A DNA stretch of 21,181 nt. Source: Candidatus Zhuqueibacterota bacterium (lineage in GTDB: Bacteria > Zhuqueibacterota > Zhuqueibacteria > Zhuqueibacterales > Zhuqueibacteraceae). Shown here in pieces: positions 15,248 to 21,181 of this stretch; within the stretch, counting starts at the first letter, position 1; each line of letters starts with the position of its first letter. Below the pieces are notes generated by a model, which worked only from the letters and a program-made list of their open reading frames with translations, ran no database searches and was not told the DNA's origin. The stretch lies in the NCBI GenBank assembly GCA_013361015.1, contig JABWAN010000005.1, positions 1-21,181 of the forward strand, read 5' to 3'. Both the position numbers and the translations under genes were made by a program.

Positions 15248-15658
15248 CTATTCTTTTATCCACGAGAGATTGCCTTTATTTTCGTTGTCATAAGCCTTGC
15301 GTTTGATTTGCGGCTTCGGGCCGAAATTTAAGAGCAGACCGACTTCATAGCGTGTGGATTTGAGGTAGTTTAAAAGCTGGGCTTCGTGCTCTTCGGCGAG
15401 GGCCTGCACAGCCTTTAATTCCACAATGATCAAATCACTCACAAGCAAATCGGCGAAATATTCTCCGACAAGCTCGTCCTGATAATATATTCTAATCGAA
15501 AATTCCTTTCTTGCGTTAAGGCCTAGCCGATGTAGTTCAATTAACATGGCGTTGGCATAGACCTTTTCAAGAAAACCATAACCGAGCGTGTTATAAACGT
15601 TGTAGAAAGCGTTGATGATCAATTCAGTAAGCGCGCTGTGCTTATATTCCGAGCCCAT
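15248..15658 (-). CDS. GxxExxY protein (PD-(D/E)XK nuclease-like fold)
   Basis: This 136-residue protein carries the family signature G28-F-L-E31-K-V-Y34 (GYGFLEKVY). It also has a PD-(D/E)XK-like core, with Asp70 in FADLLV and Glu80/Lys82 in IIVELKAV, followed by the conserved HEAQLLNYLK (91-100) and the GLLLNFG strand (107-113). The family is widespread and poorly understood; a nuclease-like fold is predicted but no activity is established. ATG 15658 is chosen because GGAGG lies exactly 6 nt upstream; an in-frame ATG at 15679 has no such site and lies at the edge of the right inverted repeat. The gene sits within an oxidoreductase operon but has no link to that chemistry. With its flanking inverted repeats it looks like a passenger or self-contained insertion. 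It may be transcribed from the operon promoter. Confidence 0.88.
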   Translation of the reverse strand: MGSEYKHSALTELIINAFYNVYNTLGYGFLEKVYANAMLIELHRLGLNARKEFSIRIYYQDELVGEYFADLLVSDLIIVELKAVQALAEEHEAQLLNYLKSTRYEVGLLLNFGPKPQIKRKAYDNENKGNLSWIKE

Positions 15659-15664
15659 AATGTT

Positions 15665-15669
15665 CCTCC
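15665..15669 (-). promoter_or_regulatory. Ribosome-binding site deciding the GxxExxY start
   Basis: GGAGG on the minus strand lies 6 nt before ATG 15658. It favours this start over the ATG at 15679. Confidence 0.75.
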
Positions 15670-15675
15670 AAAGTT

Positions 15676-15706
15676 TCATCAGCGATCACCAGCGCAATCA
15701 GCGTTC
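15676..15706. repeat. Right imperfect terminal inverted repeat of the GxxExxY cassette
   Basis: The sequence ends CAATCAGCGTTC and contains ATCAGCG twice. It is the inverted partner of 15208-15238 and ends 4 bp from the stop codon of the molybdopterin-subunit gene. Confidence 0.5.
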
Positions 15707-15710
15707 AATT

Positions 15711-17816
15711 TCAGCCGTGTAGTGCCCTCAATACACGATCGGGCGTCATGGGTATTTCGCGCATGCGTTTGCCCGTGGCGTGATAAACCGCGTTCGCAAT
15801 GGCCGCCGCAGTGGGAACTTTCACCGGCTCGCCGATGCCAATCACGCCGCGCTCGGGTTGATCAGTGAGGATGATGTCGATCTTCGGCATCTCCAGCGCG
15901 CCCGCAATCTTGTAATTCTCGAACCTCGCGTTGAGGTGCGCGCCCGTGACGCGATCCATCAAACGCTCCTCGTAGAGCGCATACGACAAGCCTTGAATCA
16001 CGCCGCCATTGACTTGGCTCTCCGCGGTCAAACGATCCAACACCAAGCCGCAATCTTGCACGGCGAGAATACGCAGCACGGTTACGCGGCCGGTCTCGGT
16101 ATCGACCTCCACCTCCGCGAATTGACAACCCGCGACCCCCGCAGAAGACAGGCCTTCCACCCACTCGCCATTCACCATAATCGGCGTTGCGCCGAGCAGC
16201 GCGCAGAGTTGTTTCCAGGAAAGAGATTTCTTTTCATCCGCATTTACGAAAGCCTTGCCGTTTGCGAGCGTCACTTCATTCGCCGTCACGCCGAAATGTT
16301 GCGCCGCGACGGTGAGCAATTTTTCTTTCGCCTTCTCCGCAGTGTTTTTGATTGCAGGCGCAACCGAGGGCGCGGTGGTGCTGCCGCCGCTGCCGCCGGA
16401 ATAGGGATAATTGGTATCGCCAATCAGCGCTTTCACCGCTGTGATGGGAACGCCGAGCTCCTCGGCAGCCACCGCGGCCACGATCGTGCGCGTGCCCGTG
16501 CCGATGTCTTGCGTGCCGCAACGCACTTCAATGCCGCCATCGGGAAGAATCGTCATCTGCGCCTGCGTGCCGCGGCCGCCGGGCCACCATATCGCTGCGC
16601 CGAGCCCCATGCCGCGTTTAATCGGACCGGCATCGGCGTTCGCTTGGGCGGCGCGTTTGTTCCAACCGAATTTTTCCGCGCCGAGCTTCCATTGCATTTG
16701 CCGCGTCGCATTCGCATCATTCTTCAAACGAAACGCGAGCGGATCCATTTTCAACTTTTCCGCCAACTCGTCCATCACCTGCTCCATCACAAACGAGGCT
16801 TGCGGACAACCGGGCGCACGAAACGCACGCGCCTCGCCGGCGTTGGTGAAAACATCATAGTGCTCGGTGCTCACGTTCGGAATGTCTTCATACACGATGG
16901 GCAAACGAATGCGCGCATTGGGGGCTACGCCCGCGGTGCCGTATGACTTCGTGCTGAACGCGATCACTTTGCCGTCGCTCGATGCACCCGCTTTTACGTG
17001 CACCAGCGCATTGGGACGATTGCCCGCGATCATCAAATCTTGCGGCCGCGTGAGCATGAGTTTGACCGGCGCGTTCGCAGCCTTCGCGAGTCGCGCGGCC
17101 ATCGCGGAATAACGGCCTGCCTGCAATTTGCTGCCGAACCCGCCGCCCATGTAATCGCAAATCACGCGCACGTTCGTTTGCGGGAGGTTCAAAAATTTCG
17201 CAATCGCCTCGCGCACGGGATTGATGGATTGCGTCGAATCCCACACCGTGAGCATGTCGCCCTCCCATTGTGCAATCGAGCCGTGCGTTTCCAAACAAGC
17301 ATGCACTTGCACCTGCGTGCGATAGTCACCTTCAATCGTCACTGCGGCTTGTGCAAAGCCCGCGGCAATATCGCCTTTGCCGTCTTTGCGCGGCTCGCGA
17401 ATATTGGGCTGATCGCTGAACACGCGCGCCGCGCTTTCTTGCATGGCCGTTTCAATATCACAAGCAAAGGGCAAAATTTCATACTCGACTTTAATCAGCT
17501 CCAAAGCCTCGTGCGCGAGGGCAATCGTGGTCGCTGCAACGACCGCCACTTCTTCGCCGACGTAGCGCACCGTGCCGGTGGGATGAATGTCCGTGAGCAC
17601 GGCTTTCACACCGGGCAGCGCTTGTGCGGCGCTCGCATCGATGCTTTTAATTTTTGCGGCAGGATGCGGGGAAGATAGAATCGCGGCGTGCAGCATGCCG
17701 GGCAACGTGAGATCGAACGTATACTTCGTCGCGCCGGAAACTTTGCCAGGGCCGTCGAGGCGCGGATAGCGTTTGCCCAAATACGTCATTTGCTCAAGCG
17801 GTTTCCAATTCGCCAT
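15711..17816 (-). CDS. Molybdopterin-binding catalytic subunit of an aldehyde oxidoreductase (PaoC/YagR-like)
   Basis: The 701-residue protein is the large subunit of a xanthine oxidase family hydroxylase. It has the N-terminal aldehyde oxidase hammerhead domain (about 20-120) and cofactor-binding motifs GGGFGSK (224-230), RAFRAPG (330-336) and GTQDIGTG (434-441). The predicted catalytic base is Glu663 in GIGEP, followed by AAAIANAVYHATG as in the E. coli periplasmic aldehyde oxidoreductase. Length is close to PaoC and shorter than xanthine dehydrogenase XdhB. It probably oxidises aldehydes to acids, though the exact substrate cannot be read. It has no signal peptide of its own and would be exported in complex with the Tat-bearing FeS subunit, as for PaoABC. 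ATG 17816 follows the FeS-subunit stop by 2 bp, with GGAG 9 nt upstream. Confidence 0.93.
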   Translation of the reverse strand: MANWKPLEQMTYLGKRYPRLDGPGKVSGATKYTFDLTLPGMLHAAILSSPHPAAKIKSIDASAAQALPGVKAVLTDIHPTGTVRYVGEEVAVVAATTIALAHEALELIKVEYEILPFACDIETAMQESAARVFSDQPNIREPRKDGKGDIAAGFAQAAVTIEGDYRTQVQVHACLETHGSIAQWEGDMLTVWDSTQSINPVREAIAKFLNLPQTNVRVICDYMGGGFGSKLQAGRYSAMAARLAKAANAPVKLMLTRPQDLMIAGNRPNALVHVKAGASSDGKVIAFSTKSYGTAGVAPNARIRLPIVYEDIPNVSTEHYDVFTNAGEARAFRAPGCPQASFVMEQVMDELAEKLKMDPLAFRLKNDANATRQMQWKLGAEKFGWNKRAAQANADAGPIKRGMGLGAAIWWPGGRGTQAQMTILPDGGIEVRCGTQDIGTGTRTIVAAVAAEELGVPITAVKALIGDTNYPYSGGSGGSTTAPSVAPAIKNTAEKAKEKLLTVAAQHFGVTANEVTLANGKAFVNADEKKSLSWKQLCALLGATPIMVNGEWVEGLSSAGVAGCQFAEVEVDTETGRVTVLRILAVQDCGLVLDRLTAESQVNGGVIQGLSYALYEERLMDRVTGAHLNARFENYKIAGALEMPKIDIILTDQPERGVIGIGEPVKVPTAAAIANAVYHATGKRMREIPMTPDRVLRALHG

Positions 17817-17818
17817 GA

Positions 17819-18484
17819 TCAGCTTCTCCTTTCTGCCGCAGTTTTCGCCGCAGCCAGCGCTGCTTCAAACACGCGCGGGTACGTGCCGCAACGGCAGAGA
17901 TTGCCCGAGACCGCTTTGCGCACCTCCGCTTCCGTGGGATTGGGATTCTTATTCAACAACGCGCGCACGGACATAACGAAACCGGGCGTGCAGAAGCCGC
18001 ACATGAGCGCATCCTTTTCCACAAAGGCTTGCTGCACGGGATCCAGCTTGCCGTCTTTAACCAAACCTTCGACGGTGAGAATCTCTTTGCCGATGGCGTC
18101 GCATGCCAGTGTCATACAAGCGAGCACGGGCTTGCCATTCATTAACACCGTGCACGCTCCGCATTCGCCGCGATCGCACACTTCTTTCGGACCGGTGACC
18201 TCAAGCTCATAGCGCAATGCCGAAAGCAAAGTCGTGCGCGGCTCCACTTCCGCGCTGCGGATTTGACTATTGATATTGAGTTGAATTTTGGTGAAGCCTT
18301 TGAAGCTTTCGGCTTGTACGATTTGCTCTGCGTTCGCCGGTTTTGCCGCCGCGCCGAGCAGTGCCGTGCCCAGCGCACCGCCGCCGGTGACTTTGAGGAA
18401 ATTTCGGCGTGAAAGTTTTGAAGGAAGGAGCGCCGCCTCTTGTTCTCCCTGCGGCAGCGGGGAGTTGTTCTCGCGTTCTTGCAT
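17819..18484 (-). CDS. Tat-exported 2Fe-2S subunit of an aldehyde oxidoreductase (PaoA/YagT-like)
   Basis: The 221-residue subunit carries two [2Fe-2S] clusters that pass electrons from the molybdenum site to FAD. The plant-ferredoxin-type cluster uses Cys103, Cys108, Cys111 and Cys123 (VCDRGECGACTVLMNG...LAC). The helical-domain cluster uses Cys162, Cys165, Cys197 and Cys199 (CGFC...CRCG). The N-terminus is a twin-arginine signal, SRRNFLK at 25-31, with a hydrophobic stretch (GGGALGTALLGAAA) and an ANA cleavage site near residue 52. This places the holoenzyme in the periplasm, as for E. coli PaoABC. The frame is open back to 18601, but ATG 18484 has GGGAG at 6 nt spacing and the best promoter lies between the two positions, so 18484 is the start. 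No molybdenum-cofactor chaperone (PaoD/XdhC) is found nearby. Confidence 0.93.
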   Translation of the reverse strand: MQERENNSPLPQGEQEAALLPSKLSRRNFLKVTGGGALGTALLGAAAKPANAEQIVQAESFKGFTKIQLNINSQIRSAEVEPRTTLLSALRYELEVTGPKEVCDRGECGACTVLMNGKPVLACMTLACDAIGKEILTVEGLVKDGKLDPVQQAFVEKDALMCGFCTPGFVMSVRALLNKNPNPTEAEVRKAVSGNLCRCGTYPRVFEAALAAAKTAAERRS

Positions 18485-18490
18485 GAATTG

Positions 18491-18495
18491 CTCCC
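18491..18495 (-). promoter_or_regulatory. Ribosome-binding site deciding the 2Fe-2S subunit start
   Basis: GGGAG on the minus strand lies 6 nt before ATG 18484, supporting this start over upstream in-frame codons. Confidence 0.75.
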
Positions 18496-18530
18496 TTGAT
18501 TGAGGCTTCGTTGCGTTTAAAATTCGCCTG

Positions 18531-18559
18531 AGCATATAGAAAAACGAAAGGAATGTCAA
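18531..18559 (-). promoter_or_regulatory. Probable sigma-70-type promoter of the aldehyde oxidoreductase operon
   Basis: On the minus strand a perfect TTGACA (18554-18559) is followed after 17 bp by TATGCT (18531-18536). The start of transcription would fall near 18524, about 40 nt before ATG 18484. This is the best promoter match seen in the window. Confidence 0.6.
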
Positions 18560-18692
18560 GCAAAAAGCCGGAGAATTTCGGTTACGAGTGTGCGAGCGCA
18601 CAGCATTCGGCGCAGTGAGATGTGATGATTTCCAGCCGCGTTTTCTTTTTTGCTTGTCGCTGCGCGTTCTTGCGGGTCATCTCCGCTTGTTT

Positions 18693-18718
18693 ACCGAGGT
18701 GGCTAGTTCACCGAGGTG
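18693..18718. promoter_or_regulatory. Tandem ACCGAGGTG sites, possible operator
   Basis: ACCGAGGTG occurs at 18693-18701 and 18710-18718, start to start 17 bp. The second copy is the core of the palindrome TCACC-GA-GGTGA. The pair lies about 135-160 bp upstream of the -35 box of the oxidoreductase promoter, a plausible activator position. No regulator gene is adjacent. Confidence 0.35.
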
Positions 18719-18755
18719 ACATAACGCCGACAAGCCGCAACCCAAAAGCTTACTG

Positions 18756-18824
18756 TAAGCGGATTTTTCGAATATAGCGGATAAAGCAAAAGGCTGTATC
18801 CGCGTTATTCGTTCAATCCGCTTA
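18756..18824. repeat. Long imperfect inverted repeat followed by ten T
   Basis: The arms at 18756-18783 and 18797-18824 are 28 bp each and match at 23 positions (TAAGCGGATT...CGAATA...GCGGATA on both), around a 13-base loop. TTTTTTTTTT follows at 18829-18838 on the plus strand. The flanking genes run on the minus strand, so it terminates no visible gene. It may be a dispersed repeat or the end of an unrecognised plus-strand RNA. Confidence 0.7.
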
Positions 18825-18999
18825 TAGATTTTTTTTTTGCTTTAAAGGCAAAGATTTCACTTTTAATGGAATAAAGCACTTTGCGGACTTCAAAAAGCAA
18901 AAGCGAGCGTTCTCTTGAAAGTAATGAAGTTTTTTGCGGAGCGACAATAAGTCCAGGCAGGGGCAATGCCCCAATGGCGTCCAGGTGGCAAGAAGGAGA

Positions 19000-19830
19000 T
19001 TAGCAAGGATAGAAATAGCGGACGAACTCCGTGTAGCGTTGCAGATAGTCGCGCATGCGGTCTTCTTCCTGAAAATTGTATTCTGCACGGCGATTCATCG
19101 ATTGATACTTCGGAAAGATATGGGCGGATGGAACATACACCAGCTCGCGCAACATTTCCGGGCGTGCAACGAAATCCTCGTAACGAATCAGGTGCAGGCG
19201 TTCGCGCAGACGGTAAAACGTGGCGCAGAACCAATCCAATATTTTCACTTGCGCCAACAAGACCTCTTCCATCTTCGCAATTTTTTTGAGTTCGCGCGAA
19301 AAGCGCTCGCCTGCGGGCAACTTGCCGTTGCTAATCGGCATGTTCAGAGAACGCCATGAAAGTAGGCACGCTACCGGCTCACGCACCACGGCCACGACGA
19401 GCACGTCACGCATGCTCACGAGAGCCTCCAAACATGAAACGAATTGTGCATTATTCTTGACGCAAAGTGTGAAAGCTTCGTTCTCTACCGGAACGATGGC
19501 TTCGTGTAGCTCGTAAGTTTTCTCGGTGTGATAGCCGTTGCCGGTGGCAAAGCGCTGAAAGTAATTCGAAGGCACGCGCAGCGCGCCCTTGTCGAAATTG
19601 ATGGGTATCGGCTCGCCTGCAAGAATTTGCCGCCGCGTCTCACTCATGAAACCATGCAGCCGCCGAGCATAATCTTCCGGCGAAGTGGAAGCCTTGTGCA
19701 ATTTCTTTAACGCTTCCGGCTCCCCAAGCGCAACGCAATTCGGAAGCTCGTGCAGGGTGGCCGTGATCAGAGTTGTGCCGCTGCGGGGAATGCCGGCGAT
19801 GAGGATATTCTGCGCGCGTGACATCACCAT
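19000..19830 (-). CDS. Sulfotransferase family protein
   Basis: This 276-residue protein resembles PAPS-dependent sulfotransferases. The 5'-phosphosulfate-binding loop is IAGIPRSGTTLIT (11-23). The 3'-phosphate-binding region is VLVVAVVREPVACLLSWRSLN (143-163), with Arg150 and Ser159 in the expected places, and YEDF occurs at 217-220. The acceptor could be a carbohydrate, lipid or small molecule; sequence does not decide. The start is ATG 19830, with ATG 19824 two codons later; neither has a strong ribosome-binding site. It follows a second, divergent sulfotransferase gene on the same strand after about 140 bp. Their low similarity outside the PAPS motifs suggests different acceptors rather than a recent duplication. 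Confidence 0.82.
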   Translation of the reverse strand: MVMSRAQNILIAGIPRSGTTLITATLHELPNCVALGEPEALKKLHKASTSPEDYARRLHGFMSETRRQILAGEPIPINFDKGALRVPSNYFQRFATGNGYHTEKTYELHEAIVPVENEAFTLCVKNNAQFVSCLEALVSMRDVLVVAVVREPVACLLSWRSLNMPISNGKLPAGERFSRELKKIAKMEEVLLAQVKILDWFCATFYRLRERLHLIRYEDFVARPEMLRELVYVPSAHIFPKYQSMNRRAEYNFQEEDRMRDYLQRYTEFVRYFYPC

Positions 19831-19969
19831 TCAACTCAAAATATACTTATTCGGGGAAAACTTCTGCAAGCTCGCGCTGGACAGTGAAAGGTACCAGGAA
19901 AGATTGTGCTGAATTACGTTAGGCCGTACTCGCCATTGCTCCAAAGCCGCTCTGCTTTTACAATCACAC

Positions 19970-20776
19970 TTAGAGATATCCCAGCTTCCTCAACAACGCA
20001 CCGCCGATTTGCAACGGCGCGGCCAACAGCTCTTCCGGCAGAGTTTTCCATTTGCCGATGCGGTTCGTACTGGCGGCCTGTCTGAGCCACGCCTTGGTCT
20101 CATCTAAAAACGGCACGCCGACAAACTCAAATATCATTTGGAATTGTGCCAACGGAGCGGCGCAAAGGTCTTCGTATTTCACTTCCAGATAACGGTCGCC
20201 ATACTTGCGGCCGTGCAGACCATATTCCACTGCCGTGACCCAGTGCAAAATCTCCAGTTCGTTCCGTAGCTTTTTGATCGTCTTCTCCAAATTTATCGGG
20301 CGGCCCATGAATGTTTCAACTTCCGCGCTGCCAAACACCATCACGCGATTGACGGGATCATCGAGATGTTCAATGCGCGCATCCAAACGTGAGAGCATGA
20401 CGTCGCGGCCGTCGCGAATCACGTGCACGGCTTTCGCGCGCGGAAAAGCCTCCATGAACACCGGCAGAGTGAACAATGTGGGATCGATCTTCCAACCCAA
20501 ACGACCTTCGTGTTGAATTTCCGCAGCGACGAATTCCGTGACCGCTTGCTTCATCACAGCTTGCAGACGTAATTGCGCCGCGGCTTCGGCATTCAAATAG
20601 TCATAGGCATGCAAAATGAGTTCACGAATTTTTTCGTTCGTGCGAATGGAAAAAAACTCGGAATCTTTATGTGCTCTCGTGACATTGCCCATGCTGATGC
20701 CGTTGCGAATAAACGCTTCGCACACGAGGCGCCCGCCGGAATGTCCTCGACAAAAGATGGGATATGGGCCTTGCAT
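19970..20776 (-). CDS. Sulfotransferase family protein with GHSGGR phosphosulfate loop
   Basis: The 268-residue protein has the order of a bacterial sulfotransferase. The N-terminal loop IFCRGHSGGRLV (7-18) replaces the usual GxPRSGTT, with Gly-Gly-Arg where most members have Ser-Gly-Thr. The 3'-phosphate region AVHVIRDGRDVMLSRLD (116-132) is canonical, and VKYEDLCAAP (about 199-208) matches the conserved YEDL segment. The altered first loop may change or weaken PAPS binding, though the GHSGGR form occurs in other sulfotransferase-like proteins. An in-frame TAA lies seven codons before ATG 20776, so this start is secure; the protein is short at its N-terminus because the loop begins at once. 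It lies between the other sulfotransferase and a phosphopantetheinyl transferase gene, both on the same strand. Confidence 0.8.
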   Translation of the reverse strand: MQGPYPIFCRGHSGGRLVCEAFIRNGISMGNVTRAHKDSEFFSIRTNEKIRELILHAYDYLNAEAAAQLRLQAVMKQAVTEFVAAEIQHEGRLGWKIDPTLFTLPVFMEAFPRAKAVHVIRDGRDVMLSRLDARIEHLDDPVNRVMVFGSAEVETFMGRPINLEKTIKKLRNELEILHWVTAVEYGLHGRKYGDRYLEVKYEDLCAAPLAQFQMIFEFVGVPFLDETKAWLRQAASTNRIGKWKTLPEELLAAPLQIGGALLRKLGYL

Positions 20777-20887
20777 GTAAACGATCTGGATGGTTTAAAA
20801 AGCTCTCGAGAACTGTACCCGAGCACGCGAAAGGTGTAAGGATTAACGTCTCGTTTTATGCTTTAGCACGTTGCACGAGACGCTAGG

Positions 20888-21181
20888 TCAGCGCCATTGC
20901 CAGCACGATAGCCTGGCCTCTTGCCCTGCTACTGCCAGCGCGGCGGCATATCCATTGGCAGGATGAAGCGCCATCAGCGACCAGCGCGCAGTCTCGCCGG
21001 CATCACCGCGCACGCGCAGCAAACGCGTCTCTTCGCCCGGCGCAAAAGCCACATCAAATTGCGCGAGCGGAAACGAAAGGCCTGCCCCGCGCGCTTTGAT
21101 ATAAGCCTCTTTGCGCGTCCAACAATTGAAGAAAGCCGCGCACTTTTCTCTTTCATCCAACGCGCGATACGCGGCGCATTC
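20888..21181 (-). CDS. 4'-phosphopantetheinyl transferase (Sfp type), C-terminal part only
   Basis: The frame is open from the right edge of the window to a stop at 20888, giving 98 C-terminal codons. The 5' end lies outside. The fragment holds the Sfp-family motif FFNCWTRKEAYIKARG, with the W-(S/T)-x-K-E-A-Y-x-K core that binds Mg-CoA, preceded by ALDEREKCAA as in EntD/Sfp proteins. The enzyme transfers the 4'-phosphopantetheine arm of CoA to acyl- or peptidyl-carrier proteins. The Sfp type usually serves polyketide, nonribosomal-peptide or lipid synthases, so a carrier-protein pathway is likely nearby to the right. Neighbouring sulfotransferases could tailor its product. Catalytic residues further N-terminal cannot be checked. 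Confidence 0.88.
   Translation of the reverse strand, partial: ECAAYRALDEREKCAAFFNCWTRKEAYIKARGAGLSFPLAQFDVAFAPGEETRLLRVRGDAGETARWSLMALHPANGYAAALAVAGQEARLSCWQWR

Larger units (their letters stand above)
15208..15706. mobile_element. Putative small insertion cassette carrying a GxxExxY gene
   Basis: A 499-bp segment between two subunit genes of one enzyme is bounded by imperfect 31-bp inverted repeats (15208-15238 and 15676-15706) that match at 22 of 31 positions and start with identical GAACGC. Each end contains three CGC(A/T)GAT-like words roughly 10-11 bp apart, for example CGCAGAT at 15211-15217 and again near 15231. The only gene inside is a GxxExxY protein. Without the segment the flanking genes would be 25 bp apart, normal operon spacing. 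No target-site duplication and no transposase are visible, so mobility is inferred. Confidence 0.5.
18485..18999. other. 515-bp intergenic region upstream of the aldehyde oxidoreductase operon
   Basis: No gene is seen. The region contains a strong promoter-like sequence (18531-18559, minus), a tandem ACCGAGGTG pair (18693-18718) and a long imperfect hairpin ending in a T-run (18756-18838). The remainder, 18840-18999, is A/T-rich with no recognised signal. Confidence 0.6.

Noticed and set aside
15780..16946. A 388-codon open frame on the plus strand
   Set aside because: It is antisense to the molybdopterin-subunit gene, whose motifs are intact; its translation is a low-complexity Arg/His/Ala-rich sequence.
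18485..18601. Longer N-terminus for the 2Fe-2S subunit
   Set aside because: The best promoter of the region lies inside this extension, and ATG 18484 has GGGAG at ideal spacing and a proper Tat signal behind it.
18756..18838. Terminator for the sulfotransferase genes
   Set aside because: The T-run is on the plus strand, whereas the sulfotransferases are transcribed on the minus strand, where the run precedes the stem.

Overview
The window looks like a chromosomal stretch from a Gram-negative, probably uncultured bacterium with a roughly balanced to slightly GC-rich composition. A Tat-dependent periplasmic molybdenum hydroxylase, a GldA/GldFG-type ABC system and many short dispersed palindromes fit the FCB-type lineages (Bacteroidota/Chlorobiota/Calditrichota/KSB1-like) or a neighbouring phylum. 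This placement is a low-confidence inference. No rRNA, tRNA, CRISPR array, phage gene or complete IS transposase was seen.

Left part (1-8900), all on the minus strand. A TPR/membrane protein (7648-8835) is followed by a signalling module: a GAF/AAA+/Fis regulator (5453-6991) overlapping by 4 bp a membrane Cache-HAMP-PP2C-HATPase protein (3414-5456), then a STAS anti-sigma-factor antagonist (2881-3255). This is a partner-switching module in which phosphatase and anti-sigma-type kinase share one polypeptide, and the AAA+ protein has GTATGV where GAFTGA is expected. Next come a GNAT acetyltransferase (1755-2720) overlapping by 1 bp an ECF-type ATPase (931-1755), and a secreted protein with a carboxypeptidase-regulatory-like fold that runs off the left edge (1-753).

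Middle (9000-14180), plus strand. A promoter-like sequence and a palindrome precede an ABC exporter operon: GldA-like ATPase, a fused permease plus GldG-like protein, and a DUF4340 protein. It ends at a near-perfect bidirectional terminator (14142-14180) shared with the convergent operon.

Right part (14200-21181), minus strand. A periplasmic aldehyde-oxidoreductase-like operon encodes a Tat-exported 2Fe-2S subunit, a molybdopterin subunit and an FAD subunit with an extra cysteine cluster as in E. coli PaoB/YagS. Between the last two lies a GxxExxY (PD-(D/E)XK-like) gene inside a 499-bp segment with imperfect 31-bp terminal inverted repeats. Removing that segment would leave the two oxidoreductase genes only about 25 bp apart, so it looks like a small insertion. 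At the right edge, two sulfotransferases and a 4'-phosphopantetheinyl transferase fragment suggest a sulfated lipid or natural-product pathway continuing outside the window.

Three hairpin elements bounded by GTCATTC/GAATGAC (3284-3373, 7403-7495, 12665-12737) and an unrelated 28-bp inverted repeat followed by ten T (18756-18838) show that the non-coding DNA is rich in dispersed palindromes. Two of the three GTCATTC elements lie inside probable operons.
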